This document shows positions 8,661 to 18,411 of a DNA stretch of 64,000 bases, piece by piece. The stretch comes from SIAQ01 sp963767835 (GTDB taxonomy: Bacteria; Planctomycetota; Planctomycetia; Gemmatales; Gemmataceae): the NCBI GenBank assembly GCA_963767835.1, contig CAVYFY010000019.1:62001-126000 (forward strand), given 5' to 3'. A model generated the notes under the pieces. The model was not told the DNA's origin. It did no database searches and worked only from the letters and a program-made list of their open reading frames with translations. The translations under genes and the position numbers were made by a program. Numbering within the stretch: the stretch's first letter is position 1; every line of letters starts with the position of its first letter.

Positions 8661-8803
8661 GACAGCACCCTCGCAGGCGAAGAGTAGTTGCTGTCAATGT
8701 AGCCGATAACCGCGCCGATGACACGTCTGCGACATAGGTTAACATCCGGCGTCCGTTCAACGATAAAGGAAACCCGTTTCATCAGCGTAGAGGGCCCACG
8801 GCG

Positions 8804-10413
8804 ATGGCGTCATCGCACCGCTATCTTGTGCAGTTCAATCCCAAGCAGACGCCGCACTTTTTCACCGACATCCTTGTCATCGGCGCCGGCATCGCGGGAT
8901 TGCGCGCCGCGCTCGATATTCCCGCGGACATCGGCGTCCTCGTCGTTACCAAGGACAGTATCCAGCAATCGAATAGCGCCTACGCTCAGGGCGGCATCGC
9001 CGGCGTGCTCGCGCCGGAGGATCGCTTCGAGAACCATATCGAGGACACCATCGCGGCCGGCGGCGGTCTGTGCGAGCGAGGCATCGTCGAACTGGTCGTT
9101 CGCGAGGCCCCGCACCAGATCGCCGAGCTGATTCGCCTTGGGACCAAGTTCGATGAGGAAGAAGGCCATCTCGCTTTGACGCGCGAAGGCGGGCATAGCC
9201 ATCGCCGCATCGTTCACGCGCTCGGCGACGCCACCGGCTTCGAGGTCATGCGGGCCATCATCGCCCGGGCCAGGGACGCGCCCAATCTCACGATCTGGGA
9301 CGATACCTTTACACTCGATCTCTTGACGCATGACGGCCGGGCCGTCGGCGCGCTGGTGCATCGGCCCAACCAGGGAAAATTGCTGATCTGGGCCAAGCAG
9401 ACGATCCTGGCGGCGGGCGGGTGCGGCATGGTTTATCGCGAGACCACCAATCCGCCGGTGGCGACCGGCGACGGCATGGCGGCGGCCTATCGCGCCGGCG
9501 CCGAATTGCGCGACATGGAGTTTATGCAGTTTCATCCCACCGTCCTTTATGTCGCCGGCTCGAGCCGATTCCTCATCAGCGAAGCAGTGCGCGGCGAAGG
9601 GGCGTACCTGCGTGACAAGCACATGGATCGCTTCATGCTCCAGGTCGATCCGCGCGCGAGCTGGCCCCGCGCGATGTCGTCGCCCAGGCGATCTTCCGCT
9701 GCATGGAACGGACCAAGCATCCCAACGTCTACCTCGATCTGCGCCATCTCGACAAGACGCTCGTTCGCCGCCGTTTCCCCGGCATCGACAAGGTGTGCCG
9801 CGGTTTCGGCCTCGATATCTGCACCGACCTGATCCCGATTCGGCCCGGCGCCCATTACATGGTTGGCGGCGTCACGGTGGACGAGCACGGCCGGACCACG
9901 CTGCCGGGCTTGTGGGCGGCCGGCGAGGTCACGTCCAGCGGCCTGCACGGCGCGAATCGGCTCGCGTCCAACAGCTTGCTCGAAGGGCTCGTCTTCGGCG
10001 CCGCCTGTGCCCGAGGCGCCGCCGATGCCGCGGCGAAAATGCCCGAGAGCTTCACCGCCATTCCGCTGGTCAGCCGCTTCGAGCCGGAGAGCGCCGGCAC
10101 GCTGGACGTCACCGACATCACCAATTCGCTCCGCAGCCTGATGGTTCGGCAAATGGGCGTCATCCGCGACGGCGCCGGCCTCGAGGACGCTCAGCGCGAT
10201 GTCGCCTTCTGGTGCCGCTATGTGCTGGCGCGTGAATTTTCGCAGCGGCCCGGCTGGGAATTACAAAATCTCTTGACGGTCGCTCGCCTCATGATCCAAA
10301 GCGCCCGCCAGCGCGAGGAATCGCGCGGCGTCCACTTCCGCAGCGACTTCCCGACCCCCAACGACGCGCAATGGCATCGACACATCGTCTGCCCGCCGTT
10401 GATAGCGGTATAG
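8804..10413 (+). pseudogene. nadB: L-aspartate oxidase, one frameshift
   Basis: FAD-dependent first enzyme of NAD biosynthesis (L-aspartate to iminoaspartate). Visible: dinucleotide fold VIGAGIAGLRAAL (residues 26-38), SAYAQGGIAGVL, REGGHSHRRIVHA, FMQFHPTVLY, and in the second frame RPGAHYMVGGVTVDEHGRTT, GEVTSSGLHGANRLASNSLL and a C-terminal helical domain. The switch is at about 9656-9661 (CCGCGCGCGAGC); one base restores ELAPRDVVAQAIF. Joined length is about 536 residues, normal for NadB. The gene is biosynthetic and should be functional, so the break is probably an error. A GAGGG site lies before 8804. Confidence 0.9.
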
Positions 10414-10688
10414 CTCGCCGGAAGCGGTGCAGCGTGAAACGAATTTTCGGCACGGAAGTCTTTGTCGCTGAATGCGTTGGGCCGATGCATTTCACACATG
10501 CAACCACACCCTTGCCCGGAAAACGAATTGGCCGCCGGCGATCGGGGAAGCTACGTCAACCACCTTGCAAATGCTCGAACTCGGGGGTTCAACTTTTTTT
10601 GCGCTTTTCTGTTGCGTTTGCGTTTCAAATCCGGGAATATTGACGGGTCGTACGGATCATGTTCACGTCCCCTTCCCAGAGGAATGTC
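10414..10688. other. Intergenic region, nothing recognised
   Basis: Between nadB and the collapsed duplicate. No convincing coding frame was found. A purine-rich CAGAGGAATGTC precedes the ATG at 10689. Confidence 0.45.
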
Positions 10689-10986
10689 ATGGCCGGCCCC
10701 ACTCAGTGCGTCCGTTGCGCGTCATGGCCGATCAAGGATCGCGAGGTTGCCACGCGGGTTCGCCGTTGCCCGAGATGCGGCGATTCGATTTCCTGGTCCG
10801 CACACGCGTGGTCGAAGGGACGAGCTCGCAAAAATGCAAAAAACGATGGCCGAGCGTCCGCGGGCGTACTTGTCGGAACAGCACAAGGAAGCGCTGCGGG
10901 CGCTCCGCGAGCTCACCGGGCAGGCCGCCGAGCCGAATCTGGCCGCCTGGCGGCGCGTGCTCGGTTTGGACCGTGCGGAGGAATGA
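10689..10986 (+). pseudogene. Collapsed duplicate of the next gene (large internal deletion)
   Basis: The first 30 or so codons (CVRCASWPIKDREVATRVRR, then CPRCG) parallel the N-terminus of the gene at 11130 (CVSCAGLPTKDRAVATRLQR, then CAQCQ). They are joined at about 10775 directly to a copy of that gene's last 70 codons: RFDFLVRTRVVEG, then in another frame YLSEQHKEALRALRELTGQA and AAWRRVLGLDRAEE. Some 400 internal codons, including the membrane segment and HEAT region, are missing, and the two parts are out of frame. This is a dead tandem duplicate. Confidence 0.75.
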
Positions 10987-11129
10987 ATCCGCATCAAAAT
11001 CTCCGGCTTGCCATTGACATTAGTTTGCTTTGCAGATAACTTTGCACAGCAAAGGCGTATGTGCTGATAATTATCGATTCCTGGAAATCATGCCTGTCAA
11101 TCCATATCCCGTGTCCAAGGGGGTAAGCC

Positions 11130-12623
11130 ATGGCCGATTCTCTGTGCGTCTCTTGTGCCGGGTTGCCGACGAAAGATCGCGCCGTTGCCACGCGGTTGCA
11201 GCGCTGTGCGCAATGTCAGGCGGACATCGGCGTCACTTCCTACGGCGCCCGTTTTCGCGCCGCGCCGGTCAAGCACGGAAAGCTGATGACCGCGAAGGTC
11301 GTGCAGATCGTCCTGATTGGGGCGGGACTGGCCGCGCTGGTCTTCGCCGTGGTTGGGTTCGGCGTCTGCCTGGGGGACAAGGCGGTGGTGAAGCCGCTGC
11401 CGCCTGATCCGGCCCAGTTCGCCCGTGTCGCCATCGAGCGCCGTCCCGCGGTCGTCACGGCCGAGATGCCGACGGAGCTTCGCAGCATTCCGGAAATCGC
11501 CCTGGCCGATTATCCGCAAGGGGTCCTGCCCGGGCAGGCCAAAGAGGATATCCGGCGGCTGATCCTCCGGATTCGCCAGGAGAACACGGCCAAGCAGGAC
11601 GGCTTCCTGCTGGCGCAAATGCAGCAGCGCCCCGAGTTGCGCGGCTTGCCGTTCATCATGGGGGACGCCTGCAAGCTTGACGCGGAGGCTGGCAACGCTT
11701 TTCAACGATCGGTGTTGGCCGTGCGAGCAGCGATGGATGCCAACCGCAGCAAGCCGTTCGCCATGGACACTCAGTCCGATGTAGGCATTGCCGCCTTGAC
11801 GCAAATCCTCGGCCCCGAAAGCGCGGGTCTGCGCACCAGCTTTGCCCAGCAACTCGCGACCTCACAAAATGTTGCGGCTTCGCGGGAGTTGGCCAAGGCC
11901 GCGATTTTCGATGCTGACGGCGATGTCCGTTTCGCGGCGCTCAAGGCGCTGCAAGGCCGGCCGGCGGCGGAATACAGCGACATCCTGCTGCACGGCATGC
12001 GTTATCCGATGCCGGCCGTCGCCGGGCGGGCCGCGCAGGCGATCATCGCGCTAAAGCAAACCGAACTGCTGCCGCAGCTGGCGGAGATGCTCGGCGAAGC
12101 GGCGCCCGGAGATCCTGTGCCGGCGCAAGTGGACAACGCCGCTGTTCACGTGGTGCGCGAGGTGGTGCGCATCAATCACCGTCGCAACTGCCTGCTTTGC
12201 CATGCTCCGGTCGATACCGGCGAGGCATCGGAAGTCCCCGGCTTGATTCCGACCCCCGGCTTGCCGGCCCCAACCACGGTGCGCGAATACTACGGCAGCC
12301 GCGAGCTTGCCAAGGCCGGGGAGTTGCTGGGCTCGGAGCCATTCGTCCGCGCGGACACGACCTATCTGCGGCAAGATTTCTCGGTGATGGTGCCGGTCGC
12401 TAACGCCGCCCCATGGCCTGACAAACAGCGGTTCGATTTCCTGGTGCGCACGCGCGTCGTGGAAGGCAAGAATTTGGCGAACCTGCAAGCGCAAGTCGCG
12501 GCCCGGCCGGCGAATTACCTGTCGGAAAATCAGAAAGCGGCCTTGACGGCATTGCGCGAACTCACCGGCCAGAACGCCGACCCGAATCCCGCGGCCTGGC
12601 GGCACGTGCTCGCTCAGAATTGA
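11130..12623 (+). CDS. Zinc-ribbon membrane protein with HEAT-like region and CxxCH motif
   Basis: 497 residues. The N-terminus has two Cys pairs (CVSC at about 6, CAQC at about 26), a likely zinc ribbon. A membrane segment follows (VVQIVLIGAGLAALVFAVVG, about 56-75). The outer part has repeated helical pairs (SRELAKAAIFDADGDVRFAA, then ALKALQGRP) like HEAT repeats. A NCLLCHAP motif (about 351) looks like a c-type haem site. The last 70 residues (RFDFLVRTRVVEGKNLANLQ, then NYLSENQKAALTALRELTG) are repeated in the pseudogene just upstream. Such proteins are seen in planctomycetes; the role is unknown. Whether haem is bound is inference from CxxCH alone. Confidence 0.7.
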   Translation: MADSLCVSCAGLPTKDRAVATRLQRCAQCQADIGVTSYGARFRAAPVKHGKLMTAKVVQIVLIGAGLAALVFAVVGFGVCLGDKAVVKPLPPDPAQFARVAIERRPAVVTAEMPTELRSIPEIALADYPQGVLPGQAKEDIRRLILRIRQENTAKQDGFLLAQMQQRPELRGLPFIMGDACKLDAEAGNAFQRSVLAVRAAMDANRSKPFAMDTQSDVGIAALTQILGPESAGLRTSFAQQLATSQNVAASRELAKAAIFDADGDVRFAALKALQGRPAAEYSDILLHGMRYPMPAVAGRAAQAIIALKQTELLPQLAEMLGEAAPGDPVPAQVDNAAVHVVREVVRINHRRNCLLCHAPVDTGEASEVPGLIPTPGLPAPTTVREYYGSRELAKAGELLGSEPFVRADTTYLRQDFSVMVPVANAAPWPDKQRFDFLVRTRVVEGKNLANLQAQVAARPANYLSENQKAALTALRELTGQNADPNPAAWRHVLAQN

Positions 12624-12634
12624 CGGCATCGGTG

Positions 12635-13729
12635 TCAGCGCTGCACGCGTGCCGAGCCTCCCTTGGCGAAGACTTCGACTTCGTCCAGAGTTGCCATCGT
12701 AACGTCGCCGGGGAAGGTCGTCAACAAGGCGCCGTGGGCCCAACCGAGACGTAGGGATTCCTCGGGCGTGCGACCCGCGAGCAGGCCGTAGATCAGGCCC
12801 GAGGCGAAGCCGTCGCCGCCGCCGATACGGTCGAGCACGGCGAGCTCGCAGGTCGGACTGACGTAACGCTTGCCGTCCAGCCAGAGCACCGCAGCCCAGT
12901 CGTGCCGGTTGGTCGAATGGACCTCGCGCAACGTCGTGGCAACGAGCTTGATGTTCGGATGCTGGGCAACGACGCGCTCGATCAGGGCGAAGAACGTATC
13001 GGGATCGAGGGCCCCCGGCGACTCGCCGGGGGCTAATTGTGCCGGCCCCGCAATGCCAAGGCTTTTCTGCAAATCCTCTTCATTGCCGATCAGGGCATCG
13101 ACATGCCCAACGATGCGGCGAATCACTTCCTGACCCTTGGCGGCGCCGCCGACTGACGCCCAGAGCTTGGCGCGATAGTTGAGGTCGAAGGAATTGATGG
13201 CGCCGGCCGATTTCGCCGCCTTCATGGCCTCGATGATGAGCTCGGAGGTGGTCGGCGACAGGGCCGCGAAGATGCCGCCGGAATGGAACCAGCGCACACC
13301 GCGCGCGAAGATTCTCGGCCAATCGAAATCGCCTGGCTTGAGCATGGCGCCGGCTTCGTTGGCGCGGTTGTAGAAGACGACGGGGCCGCGCACGCCGTGG
13401 CCGCGATCGCTGTAGACGGTGGCGATGTTGGGCCCGCGCACGCCGTCGTGCTCGAACCACTTGTAGATCGGGGTGACGCCCGTTTCGCGGACGCGCGTTT
13501 GCACGAGTTCGCCGATCGGATAATTGACCATCGCCGTCGCGATGCCGGTCTTCAAGCCGAAGCAATCGCTCAAGTTGGCGGCGACGTTGTATTCGCCGCC
13601 GGAGACGTGGATGTCGAGGCTGCGGGCCTTGCGGAAGGGGATGTGGCCGGGATCGAGCCGATGCACGAGGGCGCCCAGCGAGAGGAAATCGAAATCGCAC
13701 GGATCGCGACGGATGGCCAGGCTGCTCAT
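12635..13729 (-). CDS. PfkB-family sugar kinase, probably 2-keto-3-deoxygluconate kinase
   Basis: Start chosen at ATG 13729, which has GGAGCAACC upstream; the longer open frame to 13903 lacks family similarity. 364 residues. PfkB features: FLSLGALVHRL and VSGGEYNVAANLSDCFGLKT (substrate side), INSFDLNYRAKLW, LIGNEEDLQKSLGI, and the ATP/anion-hole motif LDRIGGGDGFASGLIYGLL with catalytic Asp. The closest family pattern is KdgK, which phosphorylates 2-keto-3-deoxygluconate. A different ketose or ribokinase-type substrate is possible. It ends 12 bases from the convergent gene at 12623. Confidence 0.78.
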   Translation of the reverse strand: MSSLAIRRDPCDFDFLSLGALVHRLDPGHIPFRKARSLDIHVSGGEYNVAANLSDCFGLKTGIATAMVNYPIGELVQTRVRETGVTPIYKWFEHDGVRGPNIATVYSDRGHGVRGPVVFYNRANEAGAMLKPGDFDWPRIFARGVRWFHSGGIFAALSPTTSELIIEAMKAAKSAGAINSFDLNYRAKLWASVGGAAKGQEVIRRIVGHVDALIGNEEDLQKSLGIAGPAQLAPGESPGALDPDTFFALIERVVAQHPNIKLVATTLREVHSTNRHDWAAVLWLDGKRYVSPTCELAVLDRIGGGDGFASGLIYGLLAGRTPEESLRLGWAHGALLTTFPGDVTMATLDEVEVFAKGGSARVQR

Positions 13730-13769
13730 GGTTGCTCCGAGATAGGCAGTTTCTCCTGTCGCGCTGCGA

Positions 13770-14006
13770 TTACAACCGATCCCGTTCCTCGGGTTCGCAA
13801 TCGGCGACCTTCGAAAGTGCCTTGTAGAACTTCTTACGATCGCCCCGCTTGACGCGCTCTTGCAAATACACTTCGGCATCGAGAGCCGAGAGCTTCTCAG
13901 CAAGCGCCAGCGTGATCAACGGGTTGAGCGACACTTGTTCCTTTTTGGCCAATTCGCGCGCCCTGGCGTGTAACGATTCTGGTAGTCGCAAGCTGATGCT
14001 GCTCAT
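13770..14006 (-). CDS. Ribbon-helix-helix antitoxin, partner of the PIN toxin
   Basis: 78 residues: SISLRLPESLHARARELAKK, then EQVSLNPLITLALAEKLSAL is a standard RHH fold of the Arc/HicB-antitoxin type, which binds DNA as a dimer and would repress the pair. A charged tail (YLQERVKRGDRKKFYKALSK) could bind the toxin. Its ATG (14006) overlaps the toxin TGA (14003-14005) by ATGA, so it is the second gene of the pair. In many type II modules the antitoxin comes first; here the toxin leads. Confidence 0.75.
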   Translation of the reverse strand: MSSISLRLPESLHARARELAKKEQVSLNPLITLALAEKLSALDAEVYLQERVKRGDRKKFYKALSKVADCEPEERDRL

Positions 14007-14431
14007 GAAATCTGTCCGATCTCGGCAAGAAAATCGCGGGGCCTCAGGACGCGGACGCCGAATTGGTCCGCACCCTGCAAATCTCCGCCATTGAAGGTAA
14101 TGATCGACGCGTTGCCGGCCCCGACCGCTAATTCCAGCACCATGTCGTCCGCTGGGTCGCGCAAGCACGGCCGCCAAAGATAATAGATCGTCCGCCGATG
14201 CGCGACCTGGCAGATAAAATCCAGGATGTCCCGGAGATCACGCTTGTCGAGCCGAGTCTGCGCGAGCATGCGCAGGCCAATTTCTTCATATTCGAGGATC
14301 AATGCGACCGACACGTCAGCAAAAAACTCGCCGCGCTCGATCAGGTTAACCAATCGGAACGACGCTCCGCGGCGTGATCGCGGGGCCGAGACGAACACCT
14401 TGGTGTCGATGACGATCTCGGGAGAATTCAT
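14003..14431 (-). CDS. PIN-domain toxin (VapC-like, COG1569 type)
   Basis: 142 residues. VIDTKVFVSA opens the PIN fold (the first catalytic Asp is present; the usual Asn after DT is Lys). LILEYEEIG provides the conserved Glu, RDPADDMVLELAVGAGNASI the second acidic cluster, and IITFNGGDL the last Asp. PIN proteins are metal-dependent RNases. The start ATG 14431 was chosen because the PIN fold begins there. It is co-transcribed with and overlaps the RHH antitoxin. The N-to-K change at the active site may alter activity (inference). Confidence 0.78.
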   Translation of the reverse strand: MNSPEIVIDTKVFVSAPRSRRGASFRLVNLIERGEFFADVSVALILEYEEIGLRMLAQTRLDKRDLRDILDFICQVAHRRTIYYLWRPCLRDPADDMVLELAVGAGNASIITFNGGDLQGADQFGVRVLRPRDFLAEIGQIS

Positions 14432-14902
14432 TGTGGCATCATATGCGATACCGCTATGGCGATCAACGGGCCAAGTGCCTTGCCTTCCGCAACCACCGGC
14501 GCGGAAAAATCCGTTGCAATATTGACATTGCCGAGCCAGGTTCGGCAGCGTCCGGCGGCGGCGCGATTGTGCGGACGATGCCGAAGGTGCGCTCGGGTTG
14601 CGGACGCCAATCGAGCGGGAATCGGCGAAGACCCTCAAGTCGGGGTGTGGAGGATGCGATTTGCGCCGGCTTGGCGCGTTGGATGCGACGCGCGGTTTTG
14701 CATCAAGGCGCGACTTTAACCGTTCGTCCGAGAAATGCCTGCCGCGACATGGCCGCCGCCGGCGCTTTTGCTAAAGAATCAAGATTCCGGCTGGCTTGCG
14801 CGCCGCTCGTGGGCAATGCTGTCTTGTCCGAACGAAGAGCAATCTCAAGGCGAGACTGAATCGGACAAGCATGTCTGGCACATATCCATAAGCGAGAACA
14901 CC
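14432..14902. other. Intergenic region, no gene recognised
   Basis: 470 bases between the divergent PIN toxin and the Tyr-rich secreted protein. It should hold promoters for both. Short open frames on either strand show no family pattern or ribosome site. Confidence 0.45.
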
Positions 14903-15442
14903 ATGAAGAAGCTCCTTTCGATGGGTCTGCTCACACTCTGCGCGCTGGCCGCCGGCGAGCGCGAAGCCCAGGCCTGGGTCAATGCCAAGTTCAGCGTCGG
15001 CTTGAATTGGCAACTGCAAAGCGCCAACAACAATTTCCTCTGGGGCGTTTACAAGAACGGCCAAGTCCCCGGCCCCGAAGCCTTCGGGCAAGGCGGCGGC
15101 GGCGGCCCCGCCATGTACGCCCCGGGCGGCATGCAAAGCCCTCAGGGCGTGTTTCCCTTCTTCGGCGCCCAGCCGAACCAACAGCCAATGCCCCAGGCGC
15201 AAACCTTCCAGCGATTCCCGGCGGAAACCGCTCCGCCGGCGCTCGCCCAGATGCCGACGCAACAGCAATCCTACAACTACGGCGCGCCAAACTACTACTA
15301 CAACCCCTACCAGACCGTGAGCTATCAGCAGGGATATTACAATCCCAGCTACTACCCAACCTATCCGCAAGGCAGCTATGGCGCCGGGTATGGTTACGGC
15401 TACGGTTATCAAGCCCCGTATTACTGGTACAACAATCGCTAA
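14903..15442 (+). CDS. Secreted Gln/Pro/Tyr-rich low-complexity protein
   Basis: 179 residues starting at ATG 14903 (MKKLLSMGLLTLCALAAGER), with a signal peptide ending near AQA-W. The start of the mature chain, VNAKFSVGLNWQLQS and NNFLWGVYKNGQVPGPE, is followed by glycine, Gln/Pro and Tyr-rich stretches (NYGAPNYYYNPYQTVSYQ, YGYGYGYQAPYYWYNN). Tyr-rich exported proteins like this are common in planctomycetes and are usually taken to be envelope-associated. No enzymatic motif is visible. A good terminator follows. Confidence 0.75.
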   Translation: MKKLLSMGLLTLCALAAGEREAQAWVNAKFSVGLNWQLQSANNNFLWGVYKNGQVPGPEAFGQGGGGGPAMYAPGGMQSPQGVFPFFGAQPNQQPMPQAQTFQRFPAETAPPALAQMPTQQQSYNYGAPNYYYNPYQTVSYQQGYYNPSYYPTYPQGSYGAGYGYGYGYQAPYYWYNNR

Positions 15443-15474
15443 CCTGTCCCGCCATCGGACCAGGGGTGAGCAAG

Positions 15475-15500
15475 CAGCCCGCGCAAGCGCGGGCTGTTTT
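15475..15500 (+). terminator. Rho-independent terminator
   Basis: CAGCCCGCGC and GCGCGGGCTG form a 10-bp self-complementary stem about AA, followed by TTTT. It ends the Tyr-rich protein gene. Confidence 0.8.
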
Positions 15501-15514
15501 GTTAGCAGGCAGCC

Positions 15515-15542
15515 GGTAGCAGACAGCAGGTAGCAGACAGCA
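15515..15542 (+). repeat. Two exact tandem copies of a 14-mer
   Basis: GGTAGCAGACAGCA occurs twice without gap, just after the terminator. A CTGCTGTCTG segment at about 15565 is partly complementary, so a weak hairpin is possible. Confidence 0.7.
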
Positions 15543-15652
15543 ATGAATCACGAGCGGCTGCTGCTGCTGTCTGATGCCTGCCTCATTTGCCTCTTGTCAG
15601 TCGCCACGCTTTCTGCGATAGTCAAGCCTTGTGCAATGCGGAGAAAGCACCC

Positions 15653-16810
15653 ATGGCGGCCTGTCATATCGAATTGTTCGCAAGCACTCCCCCGCTGGAC
15701 GATGTCCGCTTGACGCTTGCGGAGGCGGGCTATGACCTCTCGGTTCGCCATTTCAACGAGCCGATGATCGACGCTCCCGCGCAGCTATTCGTCGTGGACG
15801 GCGGCCGGCAATCCGAGGCGGCGCTCACGAGCTGCCGACGTTTGCGCATTGACCAGAGCGAATCCTACACGCCGATCCTGTTCGTCAGCGGCGGCGAACC
15901 CACCCGGCTGGCGAGCCTGGAATGCGGCGCCGATACGTCGCTAGCCCGGCCGATCGCACCCGCGGAATTGCTCGCCCAGGTGCAGGCGCTCCTGCGCGTC
16001 AAGAAACGGCACGATCAACTGGCGCTCAAGGCCGCCGAGGCACAGCGCATCTCCAAACGCCTCCAGACCGCGACGCAACAGATGGATCATGAGCTCGAAA
16101 TGGCGCGCCGGCTGCAAGAAAGCTTCCTGCCGCAGAGTCTGCCGTGCTTGCCCGGCGTCCATTTTGCCGTCAAATATAAGCCGGCCGCTCAGGTAGGGGG
16201 CGATTTCTATGATGCCTTCCGCCTCGATGAGAAACACGTCGGTTTCTATATCGCCGATGCGATGGGGCACGGCGTCCCAGCGAGCTTGTTGACCATCTTC
16301 GTCAAAAAAGGGATTCGGGCCAAGGAGATTAGCGGGCATACCTATCGACTGACGCCGCCCAACGAGGTGGTGGCCCGGCTCAACCGCGATCTGGTGGCGC
16401 AGCAGATTCCGGACCTGCCGTTCATCACCATGATCTACGTGCTGTTCAACTGCCAGGACGGCACGCTGCAATTCGCGCACGCCGGGCATCCCCATCCGCT
16501 CTATGTCCCTGCCCAGGGCAAGCCGATCCTTTGGCAAATCGAGGGAAGCTTGCTCGGCGTTTTCGACACCAAGTACCGCTTGCAATCCCGGCAGATGAAT
16601 CCAGGCGACAAGCTGATCCTCTACACCGACGGCATGGACGCCGCTTCCTTCCAGCAGCATCCGGTCGGCCTGGCCAGTCTGCTGGCCGGCGCGGAGGCAT
16701 TCCGTGCCTTGCCGATCGAGGAATTGGTCGAACGCCTGGCATCGGACCTCTTCGCGCAAACCCGGCAAAGCGACGACCTGACGGTATTCGGCATGGAAAT
16801 TGCGCCATAA
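15653..16810 (+). CDS. Response regulator with PP2C/SpoIIE-type phosphatase output
   Basis: 385 residues from ATG 15653. Residues 1-115 form a receiver-like domain: acceptor Asp in LFVVDGG, then YTPILFVSGG, but the usual Lys-Pro is Arg-Pro (SLARPIAPAELL). A coiled helix (about 118-155, ending MDHELEMARRLQESFLPQSL) links to the phosphatase: VGGDFYDAF, YIADAMGHGVPASLL, FAHAGHPHPLY, LILYTDGMDAA and SDDLTVFGM hold the metal-binding Asp residues. RsbU-like proteins dephosphorylate anti-sigma antagonists in partner-switching pathways; an RsbW-like kinase is encoded at 42.8 kb, but a link is only inference. Confidence 0.85.
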   Translation: MAACHIELFASTPPLDDVRLTLAEAGYDLSVRHFNEPMIDAPAQLFVVDGGRQSEAALTSCRRLRIDQSESYTPILFVSGGEPTRLASLECGADTSLARPIAPAELLAQVQALLRVKKRHDQLALKAAEAQRISKRLQTATQQMDHELEMARRLQESFLPQSLPCLPGVHFAVKYKPAAQVGGDFYDAFRLDEKHVGFYIADAMGHGVPASLLTIFVKKGIRAKEISGHTYRLTPPNEVVARLNRDLVAQQIPDLPFITMIYVLFNCQDGTLQFAHAGHPHPLYVPAQGKPILWQIEGSLLGVFDTKYRLQSRQMNPGDKLILYTDGMDAASFQQHPVGLASLLAGAEAFRALPIEELVERLASDLFAQTRQSDDLTVFGMEIAP

Positions 16811-16871
16811 TAAAATCAGCAGTCCCACTCTGCATGAGAACTAGGAATGCGGACGCGAATTGGTTCCTCCC

Positions 16872-18234
16872 ATGCCAGTTTATTTGTTTGTCACCGGGAA
16901 ACTCGCCGAGCCGGCGCTGCGGCGCATCCTGGCGGAGTTGGCGCCTGTAGCTGGATTCGAGTACAGCGTCGGCGTGTTGCCGATCACCGTGGCGGCGCTG
17001 GCGACGACGCCGTGGATCGCAGCGCATTTCACGCCGCCGGCGCCGGTCGATCGCATCGTGCTGCCGGGATTGTGCAACGGCGAGCTTGAAGTGCTGCGGC
17101 AGGCATGGGGCCCGTTGTCCATCGAAAAGGGTCCAGCGGATTTGCTCGACTTGCCGGATTACTTCGGCGCTCAAGGCCGGACTGACACCGATTATGGCGC
17201 TCACGACATCGAAATCCTTTTCGAGATCAATCATGCCCCTCGCTTGGCTCCAGCGGAAATTCTGACTGCCGCGCAAGGCCCATGCGGACGGCGCCAATGT
17301 CATTGATCTCGGGTGCAATCCGGGCGAGCGCTGGGCCGGCGTTGCGGACGCCATCAAGATGCTGCGCGGCGAGGGCATACGCGTCTCGCTCGACAGCTTC
17401 AATGCCTGGGAAGCGCAGACGGCGGCCAAGGCGGGGGCAGAACTCGTCCTGAGCGTCAATGCAACCAATCGCTCGGCTGCGCTCGATTGGGGCTGCGAGG
17501 TCGTCGCGATCCCCGATACGCCGGCCCAGTGCGCGGGGCTGGCGGAAACTATCGATTTCTTGGAGAAAGGCGGCGTTCCCTTCCGCGTCGATCCGGTGCT
17601 CGAACCGATCGCCTTCGGGTTTGCCGAGTCGCTGGGCCGCTATCTCGAGATCCGCAAGCAGTATCCCGATCTGGCGATGATGATGGGCGTCGGTAACCTG
17701 ACCGAATTGACCGACGCGGACGCCGCGGGGATCAACGTGCTGCTGATGGGATTCTGCCAGGAACTGAGCATTCGCAGCGTGCTGACAACCGAAGTCATCA
17801 ACTGGGCCCGGAGCAGTGTGCGCGAGCTCGATCTGGCCCGCCGCTTGACGCATTATGCCTGCACCCACCGCGTCCTGCCCAAACGGCGCGAGCCGAATCT
17901 CGTCCTCTTGCGCGATCCGAAGCTGCGCGAGCATGGCGATGAAACGCTCGCGGAGCTGGCGGCCCAGGTGCGCGACAGCAACTTCCGTCTCTTCGCCGAG
18001 CGCGGCAAACTGCACGTCATCAGCCGCGATCTGCACCTGCAAGGAACCGACCCGTTCGAGCTCTTCGCGGAGATGGCCAGGCGGACGCCGATCGACCCGG
18101 CCCATGCGTTTTATCTCGGCTACGAATTCGCCAAGGCCGTCACCGCGCTCACGCTCGGCAAGAATTACGTGCAGGATCAGCCGCTGCGCTGGGGCTTCTT
18201 GACGTTGCCGGAGAAAAGCGGACATGTGAGTTAG
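16872..18234 (+). pseudogene. DUF6513/dihydropteroate-synthase-like protein, one frameshift
   Basis: Start ATG 16872 (MPVYLFVTGKLAEPALRRIL). The N-terminal part runs to YGAHDIEILFEINHAPRLAP. After a switch at about 17273-17278 (CCGCGCAAGG) it continues HADGANVIDLGCNPGERWAG, VSLDSFNAWEAQTA, NATNRSAALDWGCEVVAIPD and FYLGYEFAKAVTALTLGKNY. Restoring GC gives TAARKAHADGANVIDLG without a gap. About 454 residues when joined. The pterin-binding TIM-barrel resembles dihydropteroate synthase. In H4MPT-using bacteria this family is associated with C1-cofactor genes, as other loci in this window are (ftr, mptG). The exact reaction is not established. Confidence 0.8.
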
Positions 18235-18259
18235 CCGTTGTCACCCAACCGGCGGCAAA

Positions 18260-18364
18260 TGCCATGCACAGGAAAATGCATGGCAAACGGAGTTGACAAG
18301 CATGGTCTTAGGTAATAATGTGAACATAAGTACACTTGTCGGGCCATGATAATCAGGCCATGAT
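18260..18364 (+). promoter_or_regulatory. Promoter and operator-like repeats ahead of the Panacea pair
   Basis: TGCCATGCA (18260-18268) and TGCATGGCA (18277-18285) form a perfect 9-bp inverted repeat. TTGACA (18293-18298) and AATAAT (18314-18319) give a promoter with a short 15-base spacer. GGCCATGAT occurs twice (18342-18350 and 18356-18364) downstream of it. Such repeats around a promoter suit autoregulation by a toxin-antitoxin complex, but that is inference. Confidence 0.45.
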
Positions 18365-18411
18365 GGTAGTTGCACGCCAAGAGTAATGGCCCGTAGCAAG
18401 GGAGCCGAGCC

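Noticed and set aside
13730..13903. Longer start for the PfkB kinase
   Set aside because: The extra residues overlap the antitoxin gene and are not PfkB-like; the start at 13729 has a GGAG site.
14432..14902. Short open frames between the PIN toxin and the Tyr-rich protein
   Set aside because: No ribosome sites, no domain, and composition like intergenic DNA.
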